Shown here: positions 30,644 to 42,255 of the stretch, in pieces
How positions within the stretch are numbered: position 1 is the first letter of the stretch
Layout: every line of letters begins with the position of its first letter
Origin: Calliopum simillimum
Lineage: Eukaryota > Arthropoda > Insecta > Diptera > Lauxaniidae
Assembly (NCBI GenBank): GCA_951812925.1
Contig: OX638369.1
Location: 620,001-684,000, forward strand
DNA: 64,000 nucleotides
Direction of reading: 5' to 3'
Made by a program: the position numbers and the translations under genes
Notes under the pieces: generated by a model
Told to the model about the DNA's origin: nothing
Seen by the model: only the letters and a program-made list of their open reading frames with translations
The model's database searches: none

Positions 30644-33600
30644 GTACAGTCATTTGGTAGTTTTACCTGGAAAGTTTTGCGGGATTTTCGCAAATGAGTT
30701 ATTTTATAGATTACGATGTGCTCCTTCAGAATTTCAACTTTGCTACCTCGAATCGTATTTGCTCGCGCCGCCATTTTGGAAATATGGCGTCCAAAATCAA
30801 ATATCTCTTTAACGGTTACATCTAGAGAAAAATATTGTTGTACAATATTGTAGCTTATAAAATTTTCTATAAAAATTACCTTTTCATTGTTTTCGTACGT
30901 CTTATAACTCATGAGATATCTTAATTCAAAATTTGAAAAAAATTTGTAAATTGTGCATTTCGCTTATAAGTAGGCACAGTGATGTGTTGAGCTTAAAATT
31001 ACTATAACTCACGAACGGCGAGTCATACGTTCAGAGTAAAAATATCTATTTATAGGGAATTACTTGTACTATAAGCTACATATTAATTTTTTTTCATATG
31101 ACCTATAGCTTAGGAGATATTTTTTCAACAAACCTGAAATATGGAAAAAAACCGTTTTTCAAAAAATCACCAAAACGGTTCGTTCTAGAAAAAAAAAATT
31201 TTCCAGCAATTTGTAGAACGTTCAATTTCCTATAAGGGTCTCTCCGAACTGTTTTTTCGTCCGACTTACCGTTCATGAGATAATGTGTCTTGAAAATCAT
31301 TAAAAATTTAATATTGTACTGTGTTTTGTAAATTTATATATGGGCACGGCCACGTAAGACGAAACTATACAACTTTTTTTTTTTCTTTAAATCTCCCACT
31401 CATTTGCCCATATTTCATAAGTTTACATCTAATGCTGTCCAAAAATACTATTTTCAAGTATATAAGTTGATTTAAGGGGTGCTTTTTTCATAAAAACTTA
31501 CTCTTGCTTGTGAAAAGAAAAAAAAATGCCAAAAAAACAAGTCCCGAAAAGAAGGTAAAAATTTGCTTTATTTTTATTGTATCAATGCAATTTTGATATC
31601 CGCAGGAAGAAAATATTTGAAATTAAGGATTAACATTGATATTTTGAAGGAAAACCAGTTGCTTATGCATATTTGTTGGCGATGAATTCTACCGCAAAAA
31701 AAAACGTGACGTTCCCAACGAAATATTTTAAGAAGTTTCTTGTAGCGGAAGTTAGTGGGTAAAATATTAAAATGCAATCACCTTTTTCGAGTATTTTCAG
31801 TCTAATTTCTGAATCCATTTTAAAATTACTTAAATAAAGTGTCTACCATGGTGAACATAGCCACTAAATATGTGTAACGTTCCCAACATTTTTTAATCAA
31901 AAATCATAAGTTATATTTTTGCACTAAAATTTCTTCTGAATCCACGCTGTGTTGAAAGGGATAGAAATTCGTTACAATAATTTTAATCAATTAAAAAGAA
32001 CTGTTGGATTGAAGATGAAGTTATGGACATAAATCACGTTAATTGCTATTTTGAGATCTATCCAAGTGCATAGGATATCACAAATATTTCGTTCTTTACA
32101 GGCTTTTGAAGCTTCCGAAACAACCTAGTAATATTCTTGTTACATGTACCAAATTTCATGCATCTAGCTTAATCCGTTCGGCCACATGTCAGGGCTCAAC
32201 ATAAAAATCTGAAAAAAACAGAAAAAAATTTATTTTCGATTTCATTTTTTTTGTTGAACCCAGACTGGTGGCCAAAAGAATTTAGCTAGATGCATGAAAT
32301 TTGGTACAGATAACGACAATATTACTAAGCTGCCTGAGACTAAAATTGGACGTGATCGGTTAATCTCCACGACTACTTCCCATACAACGTTTTAACTAGC
32401 ATATATGGGAGGTAGGCGTGGACATTAACCGATCACGCTCAATTTTAATCCTGTTCAGAAAATGGCTCTCAGTATTATCTGTACCAAGTTTCATGTAGAT
32501 AGCTTTATCCTTTTGGGAGAAATCGTAATTTCAAAAAAAATATGTATCTAGGTCTTGGAACAAAAAATTTGTAATGTAGTGTAAATGGAAACCTTCCAAG
32601 GAATGAAATATTCACATATTTTCATCTTTATGGATGTTTGGACTGTTTGGCTGTATTTGCCTACGCTTTATTTATAGAAATTCGTATGCGTAACGTTCCC
32701 AACGCTTTTGCGTGACGAAACCAACGTTGCTTTAATGTCTGTAAGTCCACCAATAACATTTTTTTCACCAAAATTACCATTCCAATCTTAGCTTTGATCC
32801 TTTATCTTGATATTATAAAAGATGTTCGGAAAAATACATTACTAGATTCGCAGACTTTTTAGAAAATGTGCACTGACCTCAAAAATTGTTGAAAAAAAAA
32901 TAACGTTCCCAACGGCACTTAAACTCTTATAACTTCTAAGCCATGAGCGATAGACAAAAACTTTGTTCCTACAAAGTATTGGCCTTAGGGAGCTTTATTA
33001 CATGCATTTAAGATATCATGATGTTTGATTATTTTTCAAAGAGATATGGGCAAAAATGTGCGTGCGAACGTAACGTTCCCAACGGTGGCCGTGCCCATAT
33101 ATATTTAATAATAATAATAATAATAATATTGTACTGTGCGCTGTCCTATGTTCAATTTTGAATGATTTTCAAGTCACGATATCTCAAGAATCGTAAGTCT
33201 GGCGAAAAAACAGTTCGAAGAGACCCTTATAGGGAATTGACCATTCTACAAAATGCATGAAAAATTTTTTTCCTAGGCCGAACCGTTTTGGAGCTATTTT
33301 GAAAAAACGGTTTCTTTCTAAATTTTAGGTTTGTTGAAAAAAAATCTCCTAAACTATAGGTCATATGAAAAAAAAGATAATATGCAAAATAATATATATA
33401 ATATGAATTAGGATATCTCCTGAGTTATAGATCGTACGAAAACAGTTCAAAGGTTATTTTTATAGAAAATTTTATAGGCTACAATATTGCGCCACAATAT
33501 TTTTCTCTAAATGTAACTGTCAAAAAGATATTTGTAAAAAACTGATTTTGGACGCCATTTTTCCAATATGGCGGCGCGAGCGAACACGTCTCGAGGTAGC

Positions 33601-33708
33601 AAAGTTGAAATTCTGAAAGAGCACATCGAAATCTATATAATAACTGATTTGCAAAAATCCCGCAAAACTTTCCAGGTAACATCATTTTATTCTCCCAAAT
33701 GATTGTAC
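30644..33708. repeat. 3.07-kb palindromic element split by another TIR element
   Basis: TACAGTCATTTGG near the left and CCAAATGATTGTA near the right, then ACCTGGAAAGTTTTGCGGGA against CGCAAAACTTTCCAGGT, start long arms (about 30645-31335 and 33105-33708). They contain AATATGGCGTCC/GGACGCCAT, CCGCCATTTTGG and two copies per arm of the CGTACG..TCATGAGATAT motif. TA lies at both edges. It interrupts the mariner's last codons. Non-coding. Confidence 0.82.
31341..33097. mobile_element. 1.76-kb TIR element with repeated TAACGTTCCCAAC motif
   Basis: Ends TGGGCACGGCCAC and GTGGCCGTGCCCA inside TA (31339-31340 and 33098-33099). TGACGTTCCCAACG or TAACGTTCCCAAC occurs at about 31709, 31874, 32691, 32901 and 33071, all in one orientation. 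A central inverted repeat (GTGATCGGTTAATCTCCACG against ACATTAACCGATCAC) lies at 32345-32450. No transposase recognised. Confidence 0.65.
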
Positions 33709-33710
33709 TA

Positions 33711-34303
33711 ATAGAGATGTTCCAACTTTTCTATACCACTTTTATAGTACGATTTCTGTTTCTCGTCAAAATAAGCCCAAGCTGACTGTCTTTTGGATTC
33801 TGGTGTATAATAGTGAAGCCATGTTTCATCCATTGTCACATATCGACGATAGAATTCGATTTTATTGCGGTTCAATAGCGCCAAACACTCCTCAGATGCA
33901 TCAATTCGTTGTTGTTTTTGGTCGACTGTGAGCTGACGCGGCACCCACTTAGCACAGAGTTTTCGCATACCCAAATGTTCATGTAAAATGGTAAAAACAC
34001 TACTATCTGATATCTTTACAATGTCAGCTAGCTCGTGCACCTTCAATTTGCGATCGTTCATAACCAATTTGTGGATTTTTTTTATGTTTTCTGGAATAAC
34101 AGCCTCATTTGGGCGTCCACTGCGCTCTGCATCATTTATGCTGGTACGAACACGTTTAAATTCAGCAATCCACTTCTCTACCATTTGTCTCGATGGAGCA
34201 GAGTTCGGATCATGTCTATTATAATAATAATGTTTGGTTTCCACTGTATTTTTTTCATCAAAAAGCAATGCTTTGTCAAAACTCAAAATTCACTTTTTTC
34301 CAT
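33711..34303 (-). pseudogene. Irritans-type mariner transposase, internally deleted
   Basis: The original start is ATG 34303-34301 (MEKSEF), followed by an immediate TGA and a 1-nt frameshift before NTVETK. The rest is open to 33711: N-terminal HTH region with INDAERSGRPNEAV and HEHLGMRKLCAKWVPR, the first catalytic motif VTMDETWLHYYTPES, then QSAW joins directly to AYFDEKQKSYYKSGIEKLE. That join removes the whole block holding the second and third catalytic aspartates while keeping frame. It cannot catalyse; in principle it keeps DNA-binding sequence. Confidence 0.8.
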
Positions 34304-34494
34304 TTTTTTTTATTTATTTTTACTACCGAAAGTTGCTTCACAAAAAACGCTATAACTCACGAATCAATAGTCAGATTGCTGTCAAATTTATACATGTATC
34401 GTCTGAAGGTTAGTAATAAATAAAAATCATATGGAAAAATTTCTAGTAGCGCCATCTATGTGCCATCCTACGGATTTATTGAATGGACTGTTAT

Positions 34495-35050
34495 TTATAT
34501 TTTTGGAGGTAATTCTGAGAGAAAACGGAAAAAATGACTCTTATTTTAAGGATGCATATCTCGGTCAATTGTTATCTTAGAAAGATGTGTGGAAAACGAA
34601 AATATGCAGAATTACGTCAGCTAAAATTTTTGATAGGAATTCTTTTTTTTTTTTTTGTTTGACGCATAGTTTTTAAGAAATTCGTCATAAAACAATTTTT
34701 TTAAACTTCAAACCCCCAAAAAGGGATGTTAGACCCCGCCACCCGTTGAGAAATTGACTTTTTTTGGAAAATTATTATAGGCTTCTAAACAATTATGCCA
34801 AGTTTCAAATAGGCAGTAGCTTTTTCCATTTAGATAGTATTTAATCTTTGTATGTACTTTAGAGTGGTCCATTTCTTAAGAAGTTTCAAATTAACCTTGT
34901 GCCAATAATGGTATGTAATCAATATTTTTCCCGAATTTCAGCCGAATTGAACCAAATTTAGAGGTCGCTCAATTAGAGCGACTTTTATGTTTGATTTACA
35001 TGGGATATGTATGAAAAAGGGAAGCGACTAAACAAAATGATTTTTTAAGT
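34495..35050. other. Unassigned stretch between mariner and LINE
   Basis: Contains a GTTAGACCCCGCCACCCGTT segment (about 34728) and a short inverted pair GGTCGCTCAATTAGAGCGAC at 34961-34981. No gene supported. Confidence 0.3.
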
Positions 35051-35054
35051 ATAA

Positions 35055-36910
35055 AGTCATCAAATTGACCTTGAGACATACGATCGTTTGTTTCAGGAAT
35101 TTAAAATGAAATCAGCTTCAGCCTATTATGATTATATGAATAAAATGAAGTTGAATATTTTACAAGACCCCAAAAACTTTTGGGGTTTTATTAATTCTAA
35201 AAAAAATCGGACGGGTTTCCGTCTGAATTCAAGACATCGGAAGGGTATACAAATAACTCTAAAATTATTGCTGAGTTGTTTGCCGATTTGTTCAAAAAAT
35301 CATTTTCAACAAATCAATTTTCTCCTGATGCAACTTACTTCGAATTCATGGATAATGATCCAATAGTTTCAATGACTGAGTTTTCTTTTTTACCTGAGCT
35401 TATATCGAAATATATTTTATCTGTTGAAGATAGTTCTTGCCCAGGACCTGATGGCATACCTGCCATAGTACTTGTTAATTGTAGCTCAATTCTGAGCCAG
35501 TTGCTCAGTTTTTTATTTAATAAATCTTTAAATGATAGCTATTTTCCTAAACAATGGAAAGAATCGTTTATAAGTCCAATATTTAAAAAGGGATGTAAAA
35601 GTGATGTGTCCAACTATCGACCAATAGCTAAGTTATCGGTAATTCCTAAACTTTTTGTAAAGATTATATATGATCAAGTCAAGGTCTACTGCGGTGAAAT
35701 CATTTCAACACGTCAGCATGGATTTGTTAATGGCAGATCTACAGCCTCGAACCTTCTTGACTTTTCTTCTTTTGCTTTGAATTCACTAGACTCTGGCTGC
35801 CAAGTTGACTGCGTCTACACAGACTTTAGTAAAGCATTCGATAAGCTACCACATAGTTTGATTATGTTTAAACTAAAAAAACTTGGATTTCCTTCCATCT
35901 TCATTGGCTGGATTGAATCTTATTTATTAAATCGATCATATCAAGTAAGATTTCGTATAGTCTTATCTTCTTCTTTTACGGCGACTTCAGGTGTACCACA
36001 AGGTAGTCACCTAGGACCGTTACTATTTGTCTTGGCTATAAATGATGTAACCCATATAATTAAAAACTCTAACTTGCTAGTTTACGCGGATGATATGAAA
36101 ATTTTCAAGTCAGTGAGGGAAAATCATGATACTGTTATGCTTCAGTCTGATTTGAAATCATTCGAAATTTGGTGCCTTAAAAATAACTTGCATCTAAATC
36201 CAGATAAATGCCAAACAATAACGTTTTCTAGGAAGAAAAACAATATAAAATATGATTATGTATTGAAAGACAAAAACATTTGTCGTGTGTATTTTGTTAA
36301 AGATCTAGGTGTCTATTTTGATGACAAAATAACATTTAATGAACATATAAATCAAATATGTAAGAAAGCAGCTTCTCTGCTTGGCTTTATAAAAAGGTGG
36401 GCCAAGGAATTTAATAATTCATTAGTAACGATAACTTTATATAATACGATTGTGCGTCCTCACTTGGAGTACGCTAGTCAAGTTTGGTCACCATTTTATA
36501 ATGTTCATATTGATAGAATCGAAAGAATCCAAAAAAATTTTATTCGATTTGCTCTGAATGGCCTAAATTGGGTTGATTCTTCAAATCTTCCTCCTTATGA
36601 GGATCGTTTAAAGTTACTTAAAATGCAGTCTCTACGGGAACGCAGAGATAATGCAGATATTCTTTATTTGCACCAACTTATCACTGGGTCCCTTGCTGCT
36701 CCAGAGCTTTTAAACTATATTTTTTTCAATGTAAATCGGAGAAGCGATCGTAATTCTCCGCAATTATTTTATCAGCCGGTTAGCAGAACTAATAATATGT
36801 TTTCAGCTCCTTTTAATCGAATGACAACCCTTGTCAATAATTGTGAATTTTATAATATTAACTTGTCAAAAGGTCAACTCAAACTTAGATTGAAAAATAA
36901 CTGTAGTTAG
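35055..36910 (+). pseudogene. LINE-A: non-LTR retrotransposon ORF2, reverse-transcriptase half (5'-truncated, one frameshift)
   Basis: Frame 35055-35200 (LETYDRLFQEF, DPKNFWGFINSKKNR) shifts at an A-run near 35200 into the frame open to 36910 (544 residues from ATG 35276). RT motifs in order: VSNYRPIAKLS, motif A YTDFSKAFDKLPH, motif B SGVPQGSHLGPLLF, motif C YADDMKIF (Y270-D273 of the 544-residue part), LNPDKC, then RPHLEYASQVWSPF and RIERIQKNFIRFAL of the C-terminus. The layout fits the CR1/Jockey group. No endonuclease, RNase H or 3' tail repeat seen. The RT core itself is unbroken. Confidence 0.82.
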
Positions 36911-37510
36911 TTGTCTTTGTCATCACTTAGAACGATTTTTTTGTCATATTTTGCGTAATGCATGTTTTTTGTTAGTGTATTGTCCGAGCCAAATAGCATG
37001 CAGGGTTAAATTTTTTCAGACATCCCATCTTTGATTTATATGAATATTTATATGAAAATGTATGAAAACACTTTTTCATGTTCATGTACATATAGGCTAG
37101 AGCGGTATGTTGTGAAAGTGTGATAAAGCTACGGGATATGAAACAAAACATAATATTAACTTGCATGGTTTTTATCCCTTTTTTCAGAAATTTTTATAAA
37201 AAGCTAAAAATTTAATTTATAGCCTTTTTTTGCTAATTGGCTAAGAAGGCTATTAGCTGCAGTAGCTAAACTCGATTATTATTAGATTATTATGCTATTA
37301 AAAAGAAGAATAATTGTCAAAACCTTCCAGAATAGCGTGCCGCTTTTGAAATTACTTTTTTCATACAAAAATGTATGGTAAAAAGTCTTCACTCGGTGTT
37401 TCCCATCATATTAAAGTTTTATTAAATTATAGAAAAATCTAGAAATGAGGTTGTTTTGAATAATTCACGCATAATTTGAAAAAATTAAAAAAAAACTGAA
37501 TAAGCAGAAA
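36911..37510. other. LINE-A 3' flank and unassigned DNA
   Basis: The first part may be LINE-A 3' UTR; no poly-A or microsatellite tail is evident. The remainder is AT-rich without features. Confidence 0.3.
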
Positions 37511-39195
37511 GTAAACCAGTACGGGTGTTACCTTTGGCTTGGCCAAAAAATAATATACGTATACCCTACACTGCAGTATTTTGCAAACTTTGCTTGCACG
37601 GGATTATGTCTGAATAATTTTTGGACATAACACTTATTCATTAAATGGAGATTATGTCCGTGGGGATTATGTCATGGCACCGCCATAAAAAATGTTTTTT
37701 GGGATTTTCGGGGAAAGTTTGGGGTTTTCCAGAAAACACTTTTCGTTTTTGATGAGCTCGAAACTAGCTCGAAATTTGTGTGTCAAATGGTATGATCGCC
37801 AAATATTCTCATGCGTTCGTCTGGCTGAAAAAATAAAGCAAGCCCTTAAAATTTTTTTTGGGATTTTCCGGAAAACCTTCACTCAAGGTCTGCTCAAAAT
37901 TAGCTCGAAATTTCTGCGTTAAAAGATTTCATCGCCTACTCTTCCCGCGAATCCGTCTGGCTCAAAAATAAAGTGATCCATAAAAAAAATTTTTTGGGTG
38001 TTTTCCGGGAAAATTGGGAGTTTTCCGGAAAATGCTCTTAGCTCGAAATTCTTGCGTTAAAAGATTTCATCGCTAACTCTTCCCGCGGATTCGTCTGGCT
38101 GAAAAAATAAACTAAGCTATGCAAAACAATTTTTCCGCTTTTCCGGAAAATGGAAATTTCCCAGAAAGCTCGAAATTACTGTTGAATTAGAGAAGGTGAT
38201 AATGATTTCTCGGAAGGTTTCGCTGACTTCTAAAATGCAAAAGTGCACCCATGTGTGGTGTGCCACCATATAGTATGTTTCGGAAAGTCATACCCCTAAG
38301 TTACTCAGCCGATTTGTTTGATCTAAGGTTGAGCTGATTTTCGACATTCAAGACTTGTTTATCGTTAGTGTATTTTTTCAATAATTTCGATACTGTTTGA
38401 TAAATTCTTACAATTTTCTAAATTTAAAATTATTCAATTTTGAACCCTTTTGCTAACATGTAACTTTCCTCAAAGTATTTCAATACATTTCGGTTTTGAT
38501 ATGTTTTTCTATATACGTACTAGGCATTTCACAATTTTCCGATATCATTCGATTTTTTTTTTATACCCTATATATTCTTGATCAGCGTCACCCCCTCAGT
38601 TGAAATAGCGATGTCCGTCTGTCTGGCTGGCTGGGTGGGTGTCTGTCTGTGAAATATTTTTTACGGGAAAACTAAGCACGATAATTGGATGAAATTTGGT
38701 ACACTGCCTTTGTCGTAAAAGTTAGCTCGTGGGATTGAAAATGAGCGAAATCGACCAACGGACACGCCTACCTACCTCTAGGCACCTCTTATATAAGCAA
38801 AAGTTTAAAAATGCTATTCTGAAAGCGTTTTTGAGATAACCCAACAAATTTGTATACAGATACTAAGAACAGTAAATACAAACTCTAATCAGGAACTTGG
38901 TTGATTCGGACAAGAGGTCGTGGCACCGCCCATACACTCATAATTTTCAAATACTAAGAATAATTATTGGAAGCTCTGAGCAAAACCCAGGCGAACTCAG
39001 ACAATACTGTGCAAGCATTATTTGAAGTAATGCAACTAAATTTCGCATATAAACTTGGAATATTCAACGCAAGCTCTGAGCAAAAACTAAACTAATTCGA
39101 ACATGAATGCACAGCTATACAAGCAAAATTTTCAAAATACTTCAGTGCAGGTTATTTAATTTTTGGCCAGGCCAAACGTAACACCCTTACTAGTT
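37510..39195. repeat. Interspersed-repeat modules flanking a minisatellite
   Basis: Left module: GGGTGTTACCTTTGGCTTGG, then ACCCTACACTGCAG (37520-37580). Right module, reversed: CTTCAGTGCAGG and TTTTTGGCCAGGCC (39140-39175). Between them at 38570-38660 lies ATTCTTGATCAGCGTCACCC with CTGTCTGGCTGGCTGGGTGG. These are the modules of the family also at 8880, 11930, 50795 and 53640. Confidence 0.55.
37690..38175 (+). repeat. About 137-bp minisatellite, three units
   Basis: CGTCTGGCT begins at 37818, 37954 and 38092 (periods 136 and 138). Units share GGGATTTTCCGG, AGCTCGAAATT, GCGTTAAAAGATTTCATCGC and AACTCTTCCCGCG. Non-coding; the local open frames are artefacts of the repeat. Confidence 0.8.
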
Positions 39196-39199
39196 TTTA

Positions 39200-40155
39200 T
39201 TTAGGGTATTCCTTCAAACGTGTAAGTGCCTGGAAAACTTCGTAATATTTGTCAACACTAATACGAATTTTGACAGTTGTACGAGTTACGAGGTTTTCAA
39301 GGCCTTTACACGATTTAAAGAACCCTAATTAGTATTCTTATTTTTTATCCGTTTTAAAGCATGAAAATTAGAGGCGAAAAGATACAAATTGAATCGCATA
39401 AAAAATCTATGTATAAGAAACATCAACCCGTAGTTATAGACAATAATTAAATCAGATGATTAAATCAGATGGTCGACCGAGCAGGGATCGGTCTTCAGGT
39501 ACATTCTTGTGTATAATTTTCACTGTGACTCACTGTAAGTTAAACAGTAACCGTCCATGGAATCGAGCTTCAATGAAGAACGGAAAAAGTGTCTTAAGGT
39601 CGAAGTGGTACTGCGAAGCATTTGTTGTTCTTATTTTCATTAATCAGTAATGGTTGCTGTTGTTGCTTTTGCAAGAAACTTGTGTATGTTTGTTGGCCTA
39701 TTTTACAATCATGTGTTGTTGTTGTAGTTTCCGTTACCGATGTTGTTATGACGAACTGTTAGCGGCATCAAAGGCCGTGAAGCAGCTACATTGTACGCTT
39801 GTGTACGAAGGTTTTGCTGCCAACAATTTTAAAAATGAAATTGATTCTCGCTTTTCCTCTACTGCGAGCTTTGTAAAAATTCTTACTGCAAATTACTTTC
39901 AATACAGCAATGACTATGCAAAGTATTATTGTATGTAATGCACGCATGCTCTGTGGTCACTCACTTCTCTTTTTTGTTGCTACTATTGCTGGCGTTGTTG
40001 ATAAATCTTTGTTGGTATTTTGTGGCTACCTCATATGATTTCCTCATCAAGTTTTTCCTTAACTTTTTGGAGTTACTAGAAATTACAAAAAAAGTGGTCA
40101 ATTGTACAAAAATCACTGTTTTTGACGTCTGTTTAAACAGCAAAAAAAAAAAATT
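39200..40155. other. Stretch with no recognised gene; carries an inverted GCTCGG repeat
   Basis: ACCGAGCAGGGATCGGT at 39477-39494 matches, inverted, the segment near 55026 and more distantly 14110, a dispersed tRNA-like piece. The open frame 39654-39938 (KQLHCTLVYEGFAANNFK) is not recognised. Confidence 0.3.
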
Positions 40156-40372
40156 TGTTTTTACCAATGGATTACTCTTATTCCGGTGGCTAAATTATCT
40201 ACTCCAAATGAACCAGGTGATTTTCGTCCAATAAGTATATTGTCATGCCTCTCGAAAGTATGTGAGTTGTTGATGGCTGAACAGATTACATCTTATGTGA
40301 ACAGGAATGAACTTATTTCTGCATTTCAGTCTGGGTTTCGTCAGGGACACAGCTGCTTGACTGCGGTTTTAA

Positions 40373-40500
40373 CCCTTAAATGCATAGTGGACCTTATATG
40401 GTTCATGAACATAATCATGGTTAATTTCAACCATGGTTAAAGTATGATTTAACCATGATTATGTTCATGAACCATATAAGGTCCACTATGCATTTAAGGG
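40373..40500. mobile_element. piggyBac-like 128-bp hairpin MITE
   Basis: CCCTTAAATGCATAGTGGAC to GTCCACTATGCATTTAAGGG, perfect arms of about 50 bp, flanked by TTAA (40369-40372 and 40501-40504). A TTAA duplication with CCC termini is diagnostic of piggyBac-type transposition. The loop is CAACCATGG-like. Confidence 0.88.
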
Positions 40501-41041
40501 TTAAAGATAACCGATGATATTAGATTATCACTTGAGAAAGATCATGTAACTTTGTTGTGTATTCTAGATTTTTCAAAAGCCTTTGACAGTGTTAATCACT
40601 TTTTATTGTGTAAAAAACTGAAGCAGTTTTTTGGTTTTTCAGAAACAGCTGTCCAATTTATTAAAAGCTATTTACATGGCAGGACTCAACGAGTGAAAAT
40701 CGGTTATGTGTGTTCAAATTATAAAACCTTGACCTGTGGAGTACCTCAAGGCTCAATTCTTGGTCCACTTCTGTTTAGTTTATTTGTTAATGATGTTTTT
40801 TCCATTTGCGAAAGTGCATCAATGCATGCATATGCGGATGATATACAACTATATCTCTCTCGTCCGATTGGGTTAATTGAGGATTTATGCTCCTCTCTCA
40901 ATAAACTGCGCCTAAAGCCATCCAAATCTTTTGTTTTGCCTGTGTCAAAAAGTTGTTATATCTTTGAAGAATTCCCAAGTATTAAAATTTGTACGTAAGG
41001 CAAAGAATCAAAGCTTTCTTTTGAATAGCTCTTTGACCTGT

Positions 41042-42255
41042 GGCAAATCCCAAAAACTTTTAACATCCCGCGTTCGTATACTGAACAGCGATACTGAGCT
41101 GAATTTATACAATTTTAGATGACGGATATGAATCATTTTCATTGTACAGGTGTATGCTAACAATAGATATAACCATTTGAATGATCAGTTTATTCAAATT
41201 TGCCGTGTCTGTTGCAATATCTTATGATTATATCTGTATGCTGTACTCACGCCGTGTACTTTAGAATGTTGGTTTTCAGTAAAAGCTCTACTGAATCGAT
41301 ACCCCTTTTGAATAGGATAATGCAAATAAATGTGCTTAGCTTCTATAAAAAACTACAGGGTGCTAAAGAAGCGTCCGTCGATTTCAAAATTTTTCATATG
41401 CGAGTCTTTAAAACAACTTTACAGCCACGCCGTCTAGAATTTCAGGATTTTCATGGTGGGGTTAGATTGCATATTCAAAACAGAAAGGATCTACGAAAAC
41501 CAAATTGGTGTGCCATGCACCATTTTTGTTATACAGGGCTAAATGTTCGAGGCAAAAAAACGTAGATGTGACTGAAAAATTGTTTAAACCGACGGCACAC
41601 GAGAAACATCATCTTGACATTCAAAAAATGTTTTGCGAACGTTTCTTCCTATTGTGGCACAAATATAAAACCATGCGGCGTTGGCTAATTCTACACGAAT
41701 TTTTCGATTTTTGATAATCAAACTATTTTTGGATTTTTTTATTTTTGTTTTTTTATTTTTGAAAATCCAAAAATCGCTCCAAAAATTCTGAAAAAATTCA
41801 CACATGTTCTTGAATCAATTATAAGCACTTTTTTTAAATAACATTTCTTCATCAAGTGCTTTAATTTGTAGTTAAAAAATATATTGTGTTTTTAATTAAA
41901 TAATAGTTAAATTTTTTAACTCGAAAATGAAGCACTTTACGAAAAAAAGTTATAGAAAAAAAGTGCTTAGAATTGCTTAAAATTAATATATTTTTAACAT
42001 ATTAACATATTCTTGTCTGTGTACGATCATAATTAAACGTTTATATATGATATAAAACTGTAAAGTAATAATAAAATAATTTATTTCATTCAAAATGGTT
42101 TATTTTTTACGCCGCGTAACTTAAGTGGTTAACGTTAACGATTTTTTACTCCCAAAACACATCTCTTGACGGTAGAATACTAGAAAACCATGTGCCTTAA
42201 AAAATTTTTCGGACTTTTTTTTTGCTCAAAATGTTAAAAGTTTTTGGGATTTGCC
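41042..42255. mobile_element. 1.2-kb element with perfect 25-bp TIRs
   Basis: The first 25 bp (GGCAAATCCCAAAAACTTTT then AACAT) are exactly repeated in reverse at 42231-42255. It splits LINE-B. No target duplication is clear. It holds two open frames, 41200-41565 (LQPRRLEFQDFHGGVRLHIQ) and 41505-41714, that I do not recognise. Superfamily unknown. Confidence 0.65.

Larger units (their letters stand above)
29817..34491 (-). mobile_element. Irritans-type mariner, internally deleted, with two nested insertions
   Basis: The left end CAGGTCATTCAATAAGTCCG and right end CGGATTTATTGAATGGACTG are mariner TIRs next to TA. The element's own DNA is only about 0.85 kb. A 745-bp TIR element sits just inside the left TIR and a 3-kb palindrome sits near the transposase C-terminus. 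The minus-strand transposase lies at the right end; its last codons and 3' trailer (30588-30643) lie left of the palindrome. Confidence 0.75.
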
